From Hippea sp. (lineage in GTDB: Bacteria > Campylobacterota_A > Desulfurellia > Desulfurellales > Hippeaceae), in assembly GCA_015486955.1 (NCBI GenBank), contig WFQR01000169.1, forward strand, positions 1 through 33,158: a stretch of 33,158 nt of DNA. The letters run 5' to 3'. The notes below the pieces were generated by a model. The model had not been told where the DNA came from. It searched no databases and saw only the letters and a list, made by a program, of their open reading frames with translations. Positions within the stretch are counted from its first letter, which is position 1; each line of letters begins with the position of its first letter. Both the position numbers and the translations under genes were made by a program. Below, piece by piece: positions 24,885 through 33,158 of the stretch.

Positions 24885-25451
24885 ATGAGAAAAGTTTTTG
24901 ATGCTTTGATTCTTACCATACTCGTGAGCATCGTGGTCACTTTTCCGCTAACATCCTTTTCCGCCACTTACCAAGCCGTCGTTCTCAAAATCACCGACGG
25001 TGACACGGTTTGGGTAAAAATGTACGGCAAAAGAGTTAAGCTAAGGCTTTTGGGCATAGACACGCCTGAGGAATACCCGTCAAGGAAGATGGACAAGGAC
25101 ATAGAGATGTGCCACACAACCTACAAACAGATGAGAAAACTTGGCTTGCTTGCTACAAAGCACGCAAAGACGATGCTTTATAAAGGAGAGCATGTGACAG
25201 TTATAACCAAAGGCAAAGGATACTACGGCAGGACGCTTGCCTTTATTATCCTGCCCGATGGAACAAACTACAACGAAAAGGAAGTGGCTGACGGGTATGC
25301 GTGTGTGTATAAGTGGCACGGGCATAAGAGCAGGGAATTGAGTTGGGGAGAGTTTGAGAAGCTGGAGAGGTTGATGGAAAAAGCAGAGAAAGAAGGAAAA
25401 GGGCTTTGGGATGAGTACAAAGGGATAATGGAGTGTTTGTGTGATTATTAG
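24885..25451 (+). CDS. Secreted thermonuclease (SNase family)
   Basis: Signal peptide; VLKITDGDTVWVKMYGKRVKLRLLGIDTPEEYP...LATKHAKTMLYKGEHVTVITKGKGYYGRTLAFIILPDGTNYNEKEVADGYACVYKW. Confidence 0.93.
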   Translation: MRKVFDALILTILVSIVVTFPLTSFSATYQAVVLKITDGDTVWVKMYGKRVKLRLLGIDTPEEYPSRKMDKDIEMCHTTYKQMRKLGLLATKHAKTMLYKGEHVTVITKGKGYYGRTLAFIILPDGTNYNEKEVADGYACVYKWHGHKSRELSWGEFEKLERLMEKAEKEGKGLWDEYKGIMECLCDY

Positions 25452-25475
25452 AAGGAATATTGGTAAGGAGGTTAA

Positions 25476-26279
25476 ATGCATTTGAAATATAATGGATATC
25501 TCGCATGGCTCGATGTTCTCGGGTTTAAGGATATCGCAAAAAGAAATCCAAAATTTGCAGGCAATATTGGTTTATTGCTTCAGCAATTTGAATATTCATT
25601 AGTGCATGGACAAAGAGTAGCTGGCAAAACTCCTGACGGAAAAGATTGTCTATACCCAGATGTAAGTAAAAGGACAGTTAGAGCATTTATTATGTCTGAT
25701 ACTTTTATAATTTGTAGTATGGGTGATACTTCTGAAGATCTAAAAAATGTACTCTATGCAGTATGGTGGCTAATGCCAAACGGTTTTGCCGCACTTGATG
25801 AAGATTTAGCATTAAGAGGTGCAATATCAAAAGGGACAATTGAATTAATTTTTGGACAATCACACTTAATTGATAGTTGTATAATTGTACAAGGCGATGC
25901 TGCAATTGAGGCCGTAGAGTTAGAGTCTAAATTATCAGCCGGCGTGTGTAAGTTAACATCTTCAGTTATCAACGATTTACATGGAATAGATTTGGATATA
26001 AAAATTGCTAATAGGGAAGGTATCTTTAATCCTGTTATTGAATGGGAAATACCTGAGAAAGATTCGAATGGAACAATAAAATCAGTTAAGTCTCATGTCA
26101 TTAATTGGCCTTTATCACCAGTTGACATTTCTAAACTTACAATAAAATTTAATAGGATGATTAAGAATGCAGATTCAGGTCGTCGAGAAAATCGTCGAGA
26201 AAAATTGATAGCTGAAAATACTAAAGAATTTTATGAATCAATTAAAAACAATCGGAGACCAAATTATAAAACTTATTAA
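25476..26279 (+). CDS. Hypothetical protein with class III nucleotide-cyclase-like fold motifs
   Basis: YLAWLDVLGFKDIA...FIMSDTFIICS...DLALRGAISKGTIELIFGQ...AIEAVELES; SD AAGGAGGTTAA ATG. Confidence 0.5.
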   Translation: MHLKYNGYLAWLDVLGFKDIAKRNPKFAGNIGLLLQQFEYSLVHGQRVAGKTPDGKDCLYPDVSKRTVRAFIMSDTFIICSMGDTSEDLKNVLYAVWWLMPNGFAALDEDLALRGAISKGTIELIFGQSHLIDSCIIVQGDAAIEAVELESKLSAGVCKLTSSVINDLHGIDLDIKIANREGIFNPVIEWEIPEKDSNGTIKSVKSHVINWPLSPVDISKLTIKFNRMIKNADSGRRENRREKLIAENTKEFYESIKNNRRPNYKTY

Positions 26280-26296
26280 AGAAGAAAACCGTAGTC

Positions 26297-26535
26297 GATA
26301 TAAAAAATATATTTTTCGTCAGAGAACAAGAAGTTTTTGAGGCTGTGCAAAAAAATAAACTTAAATATAAAGGAACCTTAGAAGAGAACATTGCAAAAAA
26401 ATAGAAAAAGCCATTAGAAATGCGGAAACATTGAGCAAGAAAGACATAAAAATGCTTTTGTGTAAGGAGAGAATTGTTGATCCATCAGGCGTGAACCACT
26501 CCTCCTCCTACTACTACTCGGGGTTGACTTTACGA
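26297..26535 (+). pseudogene. Frameshifted coding remnant (or frameshift-dependent small gene)
   Basis: IKNIFFVREQEVFEAVQKNKLKYKGTLEENIAKK* continues in the -1 frame across an A7 run as IEKAIRNAETLSKKDIKMLLCKERIVDPSGVNHSSSYYYSGLTLR*. Confidence 0.4.
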
Positions 26536-26536
26536 T

Positions 26537-26568
26537 AATGAAGTTATACTATTTAGTATAACTTCATT
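26537..26568. promoter_or_regulatory. Perfect palindrome upstream of vapBC (putative operator overlapping promoter)
   Basis: AATGAAGTTATACTA-TT-TAGTATAACTTCATT, 15-bp perfect arms; TTGACT upstream and TATACT within the left arm; SD AAAGGAGG follows. Confidence 0.8.
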
Positions 26569-26582
26569 GAAAGGAGGTTCTC

Positions 26583-26846
26583 ATGCTTGCAAAGGTTTTC
26601 AATAAAGGGCAGGTGGTGATACCTGCAAGACTGAGAAAGAAATACAAGATAAACATAGGAGATAAAGTTAATATAATCGAGGAAGATGATGGTATAAAGA
26701 TAGTTCCTGTTGAATCCTATGATAATGTAGCGGAAAATCTTGCCGGTATTTTTAGCAACTATGCAGATAAAGAGGTTGATGAAAAAAACATAGATAGAGC
26801 CACAGAGAAATATTTGGTGGAGTCTGTGAAAGATGAGATATATTGA
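26583..26846 (+). CDS. vapB: AbrB/MazE/SpoVT-type antitoxin (VapB)
   Basis: MLAKVFNKGQVVIPARLRKKYKINIGDKVNIIEEDDGIKIVPV; overlaps the PIN-domain gene by 14 bp. Confidence 0.88.
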   Translation: MLAKVFNKGQVVIPARLRKKYKINIGDKVNIIEEDDGIKIVPVESYDNVAENLAGIFSNYADKEVDEKNIDRATEKYLVESVKDEIY

Positions 26847-27225
26847 TACAAATGTAATATTGAGGTTTTTAACCAATAAGAGCTCTAATAAAAAACTTAT
26901 TGATTTTTTCAAAAAAATAGAAAAAGGCGAAGAAGAAGTTAAGTGCATTGATATGGTATTTTTTCAAACGATTTTTGTGTTAAAAAGTTTTTACAAAATA
27001 GAAAAAGAGGAAATAATAGATGCGATGAGAAACTTGCTTACTTTCAAGGGCTTAAGAATGAAAGATAAACAAACAATAGAAAGAACCCTTGATCTTTGGG
27101 AAAGGCATCCAGATGATATTATAGATTGCTACATAGTGGCCTGTATGGAAAAAGACGGGGAGAGTGAGATTTACAGCTTTGATAAAAAGATAGAAAGACT
27201 TGGAATAAGAAGGATCAATCCATAG
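26833..27225 (+). CDS. vapC: PIN-domain toxin (VapC)
   Basis: MRYIDTNVILRFLTN...WERHPDDIIDCYIVACMEKDGESEIYSFDKKIERL; acidic PIN residues in place. Confidence 0.9.
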   Translation: MRYIDTNVILRFLTNKSSNKKLIDFFKKIEKGEEEVKCIDMVFFQTIFVLKSFYKIEKEEIIDAMRNLLTFKGLRMKDKQTIERTLDLWERHPDDIIDCYIVACMEKDGESEIYSFDKKIERLGIRRINP

Positions 27226-27372
27226 TATATTACATTTTTCCCTATATACAAGTTGTTGTGTATCAAACTATCGACCAAAGACTAACGACTAATAATCCAT
27301 TGAGCACATTTGGGGTTGACAAATGAGAAAAAAGGAGTAAATAGTTAAGTAGGAGTAGAAGGGGGTGAGAGT

Positions 27373-27615
27373 ATGTTACTCGAAGCTCTTGCTTTTGTTG
27401 TGGGTTTACCGATAGCTGGAGTGGTTGCAGTTAAGGGATCAGTTAGATTAAGAGATAAGTTAAGCAAAAATGCTGTGTGGAATGCAAAGATAGAAATTGA
27501 AAGTAATGACAATAAAAAAGAATTTTGTATTAAAAAATGGCACGGAAGCCCAAATTACAGACATAGTGTATACCCATACGATAATTTACATTCACTATAT
27601 CATGGCACTGATTGA
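27373..27615 (+). CDS. Small hypothetical protein, 80 aa, hydrophobic N-terminus
   Basis: MLLEALAFVVGLPIAGVVAVKGS...; SD-like GGGGGTGAGAGT ATG. Confidence 0.4.
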   Translation: MLLEALAFVVGLPIAGVVAVKGSVRLRDKLSKNAVWNAKIEIESNDNKKEFCIKKWHGSPNYRHSVYPYDNLHSLYHGTD

Positions 27616-27838
27616 CGATCAATAAGAATACTATTCCCTGTTTTGCTCCTCAAACTTCTCTTTCTCTGCTCTAATTCTATCCTGCAGTTCCCAAAGTTCA
27701 ATTGATATTGCAAGAAGATTGAAAACTTGACAAATTATAAAAGATGCCTTATTTTGCCAAAAATAATCTTTTACGGAATTCGGGCAGTAACCCTGCGCAA
27801 ACTATAAGGTACAGGGCGAACCCCGAGAGTTGTTTATA

Positions 27839-28741
27839 ATGGAAGAAAACGACATTTTAATACTTGATAAATCTGAAATTAGTTTCTTTGATTTAGAATA
27901 CATACTGCCTAAATTAGAGAAAAGTAAAAGAGTTGAATTAATCGGAACTAAGTATTTTATAGATCCTTCCTTTTGGGCAATTCTCAGGTGTGAGAAACTA
28001 AGAAGAGCAAGAATGGAAAATAATTTAGAAATAATGGCAGACGAAGGTTTTAAAAAATCCAAAGCTTACGATTACTTATTGAAAATAACTGATAGGGAAT
28101 TTTCTTACACTACAGTACCAATAAAAGATTTTGCCCCAACAAATGTCGACGATGCAGATATTTTTGCAGAGGATTTTATAGATTTAATGCCTGTGGAAGA
28201 CTATAAACTATCCTCTTTTCTGAAGTATATAGTAAGAGAGCTTGTAACAAACGCTATAGACCACTCGGACAGCATAATAAGCACAATATGCGCTGGTCAA
28301 ATGTTTCCTAATCTTAAAGAAAGCGAAATAGTTGTTGTAGACGCAGGTGTGGGCTTTCTCAATACATTAAAAAGAAAATACAAAGAATTAAAAAGTGATG
28401 ATGACGCTATAGAAAAGGCTCTGCAAAAAGGTGTCACAGGCTACACAAAAAGATCAAATAGATACCATTTATACAACAAGAATATTGGTTTTGGTCTTTA
28501 TGTGATATCAAGAATAATTGAAAGTTTTGGTGGCACACTCAAAATAATATCAAGAAAGGGAAGCCTTACTTTAAAAGATGGGCATATATTAGATAAAACC
28601 TTATTTAAAGAAAACCTTTGGAGAGGCAGCATAGTAATTGTGCGACTAAAATACGACAAGTTTTTTGATATAACTTTAGAAGATTTTCTAAAAGTTATCA
28701 GAAAAGAGGACAGAGAAAAAGAGGAAGAAGATATCTTTTAA
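27839..28741 (+). CDS. GHKL (HATPase_c)-domain protein
   Basis: N-box-like YIVRELVTNAIDHSDS; VVVDAGVGFLNTL; GFGLYVISRIIESFGGTLKI. Track start is 27830; MEENDIL at 27839 is an alternative. Confidence 0.75.
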   Translation: MEENDILILDKSEISFFDLEYILPKLEKSKRVELIGTKYFIDPSFWAILRCEKLRRARMENNLEIMADEGFKKSKAYDYLLKITDREFSYTTVPIKDFAPTNVDDADIFAEDFIDLMPVEDYKLSSFLKYIVRELVTNAIDHSDSIISTICAGQMFPNLKESEIVVVDAGVGFLNTLKRKYKELKSDDDAIEKALQKGVTGYTKRSNRYHLYNKNIGFGLYVISRIIESFGGTLKIISRKGSLTLKDGHILDKTLFKENLWRGSIVIVRLKYDKFFDITLEDFLKVIRKEDREKEEEDIF

Positions 28742-29091
28742 GCAAAAGCGTGCATGAACGGCATTTCACCTATCTTTTCTTTATTCTCTTTATGCCATCT
28801 GTTACTGTAGTCTACAACCCAATTAAGAACTTCTTTGATTTCTCCGTTGTAATTAACAGCCTTTACATTCTGTTTTATAAAATCCCTTCCGTAGTATCGA
28901 GTGAATATGCCGATAATCTCGTCTCCAAAGCTCTGAGTTATACCTTCTATGCCAGCAAAATCCAAAGTCACGGTATTACCTTCTGCAAAAACTTTCTCCA
29001 TCATCTCTCTTATCTTTTCACCACTCGGTCTTGTTCCTAAAAAACTCACACATGGAAATATATCTTTAATTCTTATTACAACATTTTTCAT
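28738..29091 (-). CDS. STAS-like DUF4325 protein
   Basis: GTRPSGEKIREMMEKVFAEGNTVTLDFAGIEGITQSFGDEIIGIF; 3' end overlaps the convergent GHKL gene by 4 bp. Confidence 0.75.
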   Translation of the reverse strand: MKNVVIRIKDIFPCVSFLGTRPSGEKIREMMEKVFAEGNTVTLDFAGIEGITQSFGDEIIGIFTRYYGRDFIKQNVKAVNYNGEIKEVLNWVVDYSNRWHKENKEKIGEMPFMHAFA

Positions 29092-29232
29092 GGCTCACCT
29101 CTTTTAACTCTCTTTCTTTAACAGTTTACCTTATTACCTCCATTTGTCAAGTTTTTCCCTGTACACAAGCGGTTGTATAACGAACTAACGACCAACGACC
29201 AATAACCAATGACCAACGACTAACGACCAATT

Positions 29233-29289
29233 CCCATTTCCATGCGATTTTCTGATTTTTGTTAAAAAATATGCCTATATATAGAGAGA
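29233..29289 (+). promoter_or_regulatory. Shared upstream module, copy C (upstream of traH)
   Basis: CCATGCGATTTTCTGATTTTTGTTAAAAAATATGCCTATATATAGAGAG, related to the reverse complements of 10374-10446 and 21993-22071. Confidence 0.5.
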
Positions 29290-29384
29290 AAAAACGCTGT
29301 TTTTGCTAACTTTGCTTTGGGGTGGAAAAAAGTGAAATTTGGGATTATAAAATTATAAAAAAAAGATCGTTTGGAGGTGACAAG

Positions 29385-30908
29385 ATGTCCTTAAGGGGCA
29401 GTAAAATATTCAGGATGGTAACGATCGTGGTAACAGTATTCACCTTTCTCTCCGTTACTACCTATGCAGACATGGGCTCGTATATGGGGAATATACTATC
29501 CCAGCTCGGAGAGCTAACACCAAAAGTTTACCACACACAGCAAAGGGGTTACTTCGTTGGCGGTACTGTGCATATACCACCTTTAGGCCAGACGATACAT
29601 CCTTTTGAGATTTCCCTACCTACATGGAAAAACAACTCCTGCGGCGGTATAGACATTCTTGGCGGTGGTTTTAGCTACTTAAATTTTGATTACATTGTTC
29701 AGAGCTTACAAAACATAATCCAAGCCGCACCTGCTTTGGCATTTGAAATAGCCTTAAGAGTGTTGTCTGAACAGTTGTTTGGTTCTTCTAACACACTCCA
29801 ATCTATCATAGACGCCTTAAACGGTCTCAACTTCAACTCATGTACGGCCATGAATGGAATTGTAACAACGGCATCTAACTTGATTAATCAGGCAATAAAA
29901 GGTTCTGGACAGCAAGCTGTAAAAGAGCAGGAGAATGGTGGCAGCAACAACTTTGCTGATGCCATTTCAAGCTTTATTGATAACGTATGGCCGAGCTTAA
30001 AGGAAACGTTTAATGATATTAAAAATGCTGTTAAGAACAAAAATCCAAGTACAAGTGACACTGAGGCTCAAGAGGTTGCTGGCATTCCCGCTGGTGGTTT
30101 GCTGAACGCTGTATCCCAAGAACTTGGCGGTTTGCCAAGTGACTTTGTTGACACAATGAGATACTATCTTGGTGATGTTTCAGGAGAGGTAGTGCCTGTT
30201 AAGGACTCTGCTGGTGCACCTATCCCTACCCCAATGGCTGTTATACTCTGGCCGTGTGGCCCTACTGCCACAGCTAAAGGTTTTGTGGATGATTTAGTAA
30301 ATGGTGAAATTCATGAGATATCTTTTGATGAGCTTAGTCACAGCCCAGGCACATGTGCTGGGCAGAAAATTGAAGCTGGCGCAGGTGCATCTCTTAAAGA
30401 TAAGATTACAAAGTATATGCAGGATATATACCAAGCACTTGTGGAAAACGAAGATCTCAGTACATTTGGAGATAGTCAGCAAATCGTGAACTTAATCGAG
30501 ATATCCCCTATTCCAATTTATTCATTCTTAAGAAACTCTGCCCTTATTGGTGGCGGGTACGGAGATGTTCTAATAGAGCAACTTGCCAAACCAGTAGCTA
30601 TAGCCATAGCATCTGAGGTGGCAGGTCAGTACATAAGGGCTTTGATGAGTGCCATTTCCCATGTAAAAGGCAGGATGGAAATTAAAGGCACAAGTCAGGC
30701 GCTAAAAACTATCGATGCTTATATACAGCATTTAATACAGTTCCAAAGCAAACTTCAGGATCAGTATTACTTAGCAATGAAAGCTGCCAATCAAATCTAC
30801 AGCAGTTTTCTTGAGAGATACAAACTTACCCAAAACCTTGTAAACGAAAAACTCACATCCTTGAATATGCAGCAGTCGTTGGCATTTCAGAGGTCGCTTG
30901 GATGGTAA
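29385..30908 (+). CDS. traH: TraH-like F-type conjugative transfer protein
   Basis: Signal sequence; GSYMGNILSQLG...QQRGYFVGGTVHIPPLGQTIHPFEISLPTWKNNSCGGIDILGGGFSYLNFDYIVQSLQNIIQAAPALAFEIALRVLSEQL; start MSLRGSK with SD TTGGAGGTGACAAG. Confidence 0.9.
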   Translation: MSLRGSKIFRMVTIVVTVFTFLSVTTYADMGSYMGNILSQLGELTPKVYHTQQRGYFVGGTVHIPPLGQTIHPFEISLPTWKNNSCGGIDILGGGFSYLNFDYIVQSLQNIIQAAPALAFEIALRVLSEQLFGSSNTLQSIIDALNGLNFNSCTAMNGIVTTASNLINQAIKGSGQQAVKEQENGGSNNFADAISSFIDNVWPSLKETFNDIKNAVKNKNPSTSDTEAQEVAGIPAGGLLNAVSQELGGLPSDFVDTMRYYLGDVSGEVVPVKDSAGAPIPTPMAVILWPCGPTATAKGFVDDLVNGEIHEISFDELSHSPGTCAGQKIEAGAGASLKDKITKYMQDIYQALVENEDLSTFGDSQQIVNLIEISPIPIYSFLRNSALIGGGYGDVLIEQLAKPVAIAIASEVAGQYIRALMSAISHVKGRMEIKGTSQALKTIDAYIQHLIQFQSKLQDQYYLAMKAANQIYSSFLERYKLTQNLVNEKLTSLNMQQSLAFQRSLGW

Positions 30909-30960
30909 AAAAGTGTAATTTTGAATTTTGAATGTTGGATGTTGGATTATGAGGTAGGTT

Positions 30961-31443
30961 ATGTTTGGGAGGAAAAAAAGAGAGCTAACTCAAGAGGAGA
31001 AAGAACTCAATATAGCTAAGGATTTTTTCTGGATGATATTCATGGTGGAGCTAATTACCATTCCACCTGTCCTCACATTTTTAGCGGATCACAACGCACT
31101 AAACTTGAGCACAGAGATTCCTCTTGGTTTGTTGTTTGCTTTCTTTCTCAGTTTTGGGCCTGGTTTTCTGTATAGAAAGATGAGAGGACTGTATAGTGCT
31201 TTCACTGAGGAAGGTTATAAAGACAAAAGCATGATAAAAAGTTCAGCCTTGATATACAACATGGTTTACTTCGTGGTTTTATCGTTTATAGCGTACTATA
31301 TTGCGTTGGCAGTTTCATACTTCATCTTTGGTAAGCATACCTTTGCTGATTACGTTTTCATTGTTATTTTTAACTTAGGGGCACTGTATTTATCCAAAAA
31401 ACTCACTGATAGAAAAGTGAGCAAGTACATAAAGGAGGACTAA
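30961..31443 (+). CDS. Hypothetical membrane protein, 160 aa, between traH and traG
   Basis: Several hydrophobic segments; co-directional with tra genes. Confidence 0.6.
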   Translation: MFGRKKRELTQEEKELNIAKDFFWMIFMVELITIPPVLTFLADHNALNLSTEIPLGLLFAFFLSFGPGFLYRKMRGLYSAFTEEGYKDKSMIKSSALIYNMVYFVVLSFIAYYIALAVSYFIFGKHTFADYVFIVIFNLGALYLSKKLTDRKVSKYIKED

Positions 31444-31444
31444 A

Positions 31445-33158
31445 GTGGCTTACGAGCTTTATTACTACGGCAACGGCCCTGTTATGGCCCAAGTTATAGA
31501 GTCCGTAAAATACGTGCTAAATAGTCCTGACTACGGCACAATCATTCAAGTTGTTTTAGTTCTTGCTGGTCTTCTCATGGTAACTGCTTGGCATGGAGCC
31601 AATATCAAAGGTAGAAATGGAACCCATACATTAGGAGTGTCAATGCTCACCTTGCTTGTCCTGTACTATGGGGCGTATGCCCCTAAGGTTGACTTGCTGA
31701 TTAATGATCCTCTAAATTCTTTTGTCACTTCAGTTCAAAACGCCCCAATAGGTCTCGGTGCAGTTCTTTGGGCAAGTAATCAGATAAACAGAGGTTTAGG
31801 GGACTTGTTTGACGCTTCTTTTTCCAGTTCAGGTTTCCCAGACGAGTTCACCTATGAACATATGGGGTCAGTTCCCGCTGGCCTTCTAACAGTTGCGGCT
31901 TTGGGCAGAATTACCCCAAATGACGCTTATCTCTTTATGACTATAGAAAATTACATCAAAAACTGCTACATGACGGCTGTGCTTCTTGGACAGAAAAACA
32001 TAAACAACATAAGAACTTCAACAGATTTACTTGACGAAATATCAACCAACTTGAGCGATGCTTGGACAGGAACATACTACTCTTCCAGTAATCCTCAGGG
32101 AGTGAACGAAAAATGCACTCAGCTTTACAGCGACATGAAAAGGGATCTCACCAACGCCGTTGATACCAATGGATCGGTTAGTAAGTTGCTTCTTTTCTTC
32201 TTAAGGTCTCTTAATGTCTACGGCATGGCAACGACGACAGATGCACAAAACATACTCCAAACAGCAGGCAGTTACATGCTCGGTGCAACCGTCTCATCTC
32301 AAAATCTCCTTGCTCAGGCAGTTCTTATCAATGCTCTTAATCCCCAAATGTTAGCATTTGCAGAGCAGAATGGCTTCAATCCTTCCGCTTTTAATATGGC
32401 AATAACCCAATCGGCTCTAAATACCACCACAATGATGGCAACAAGTTATGCACTTGCATCCACATTTTTACCTATGGCTTATCTTGTTGTAAGTGCGTTT
32501 GTGGTGGCTATCCTGCCGCTGAGCTTTGCTTTGATGTTTGTGCCGTCTCTAACAAGAAGGTACGGTATTATGACATTTAATCTGCTTACCTGGCTTGCCT
32601 TCTGGGGCCCAATAGCAAGCGTTGTCAACTTTCTTGTGCAGGCTTTTGCATCTCACAGTTACCAGACGATACATCTTGGAGGTAATGTAACCTACGGTGC
32701 TTTCCCATTCATCATGGCTCACACTCAAACCCTAATGTCCATAGCGGGCGATATCATGTTCTCTGTGCCCGTGATAGCTTTTGCACTCTCATCTGGCAGT
32801 GCCTATGCCATGACTCAGGTTGCTGGTGCTGTTGCTGGTATATCAAGATCCTTTGCATCAGGGGCAAGTTCAAGAATGACAACAGCCACAGGTATAAGGA
32901 GTGAGGAAAACGCAGCAGAGGAAAACTTAGCCGAAGGCCAGGCAGTCAAGGATGCAGGCTACAGCAACAAGGAGATAGGTAGAGGGTTGTTTGATGTGGA
33001 GAGGGCCGCTGGGATGTTTGCAGCATCGAGAACGGATTACTTTAAAAATATTTTCGACACTTATTCTCCATCTCAAGTTGCTCGCTCTGAAGCAAAACTT
33101 AAGGCTCAAAGCATAGGGCGTGGGGAGGGCTTCACTTCTCTCCAGCAAGCTGAAACAA
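31445..33158 (+). CDS. traG: TraG-like F-type conjugation protein (N-terminal part, runs off window end)
   Basis: GTG start after SD AAAGGAGGAC; MAYELYYYGNGPVMAQVIESVKYVLNSPDYGTIIQVVLVLAGLLMVTAWHGANIKGRNGTHTLG...; open to the window end. Absent from the ORF track. Confidence 0.85.
   Translation, partial: MAYELYYYGNGPVMAQVIESVKYVLNSPDYGTIIQVVLVLAGLLMVTAWHGANIKGRNGTHTLGVSMLTLLVLYYGAYAPKVDLLINDPLNSFVTSVQNAPIGLGAVLWASNQINRGLGDLFDASFSSSGFPDEFTYEHMGSVPAGLLTVAALGRITPNDAYLFMTIENYIKNCYMTAVLLGQKNINNIRTSTDLLDEISTNLSDAWTGTYYSSSNPQGVNEKCTQLYSDMKRDLTNAVDTNGSVSKLLLFFLRSLNVYGMATTTDAQNILQTAGSYMLGATVSSQNLLAQAVLINALNPQMLAFAEQNGFNPSAFNMAITQSALNTTTMMATSYALASTFLPMAYLVVSAFVVAILPLSFALMFVPSLTRRYGIMTFNLLTWLAFWGPIASVVNFLVQAFASHSYQTIHLGGNVTYGAFPFIMAHTQTLMSIAGDIMFSVPVIAFALSSGSAYAMTQVAGAVAGISRSFASGASSRMTTATGIRSEENAAEENLAEGQAVKDAGYSNKEIGRGLFDVERAAGMFAASRTDYFKNIFDTYSPSQVARSEAKLKAQSIGRGEGFTSLQQAET

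Noticed and set aside
24021-25506. Minus-strand ORFs of 82-142 aa opposite ardC, the 143-aa gene and the thermonuclease
   Set aside because: Antisense to better supported genes with good SD sites.
26537-26568. Resemblance of the palindrome to loxP (ATAACTTC arm)
   Set aside because: Only a short arm segment matches, spacer is 2 bp rather than 8 bp, and no Cre-like recombinase is seen; the vapBC operator explanation is simpler.
1-33158. tRNA or rRNA genes
   Set aside because: No recognisable tRNA or rRNA sequence seen on either strand by eye; a tRNAscan run would be needed to be certain.

Overview
The 33.2 kb window looks like part of a conjugative element (plasmid or ICE) from what is probably a thermophile; AGA/AGG-rich Arg codons suggest this, but the host is unverified. 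The most notable content is a type IV-A-like CRISPR-Cas locus on the minus strand at about 11.4-20.1 kb. It encodes a DinG-family helicase (Csf4-like), a Csf2/Cas7-like protein, and a single 493-aa ORF that reads as a Csf3(Cas5-like)-Csf1(Cas8-like zinc finger) fusion, plus a divergent Cas6/Csf5-like protein. Three CRISPR arrays are interleaved with these genes. All three arrays have homologous leaders at their right end, so they are transcribed leftwards, and each runs directly towards the ribosome-binding site of the next protein gene. Arrays 1 and 3 share a 37-nt spacer with one mismatch. Other content: an apparently intact IscB with a strongly structured HEARO/omega-RNA-like upstream region; a TnpB-like tail with an omega-RNA-like 3' hairpin; a cluster of GGGTGAGTCACCC-type repeats; orphan antitoxin-like genes; a 1293-aa SF1 helicase; tandem 77-aa paralogs; an ssb-ccdA-bet cluster; ArdC; a secreted thermonuclease; a nucleotide-cyclase-fold-like protein; VapBC under a perfect 32-bp palindrome; a convergent GHKL-ATPase/DUF4325 pair; and F-type T4SS genes (traH, and a GTG-start traG missed by the ORF track). 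All family calls come from reading motifs by eye; no database search was run.
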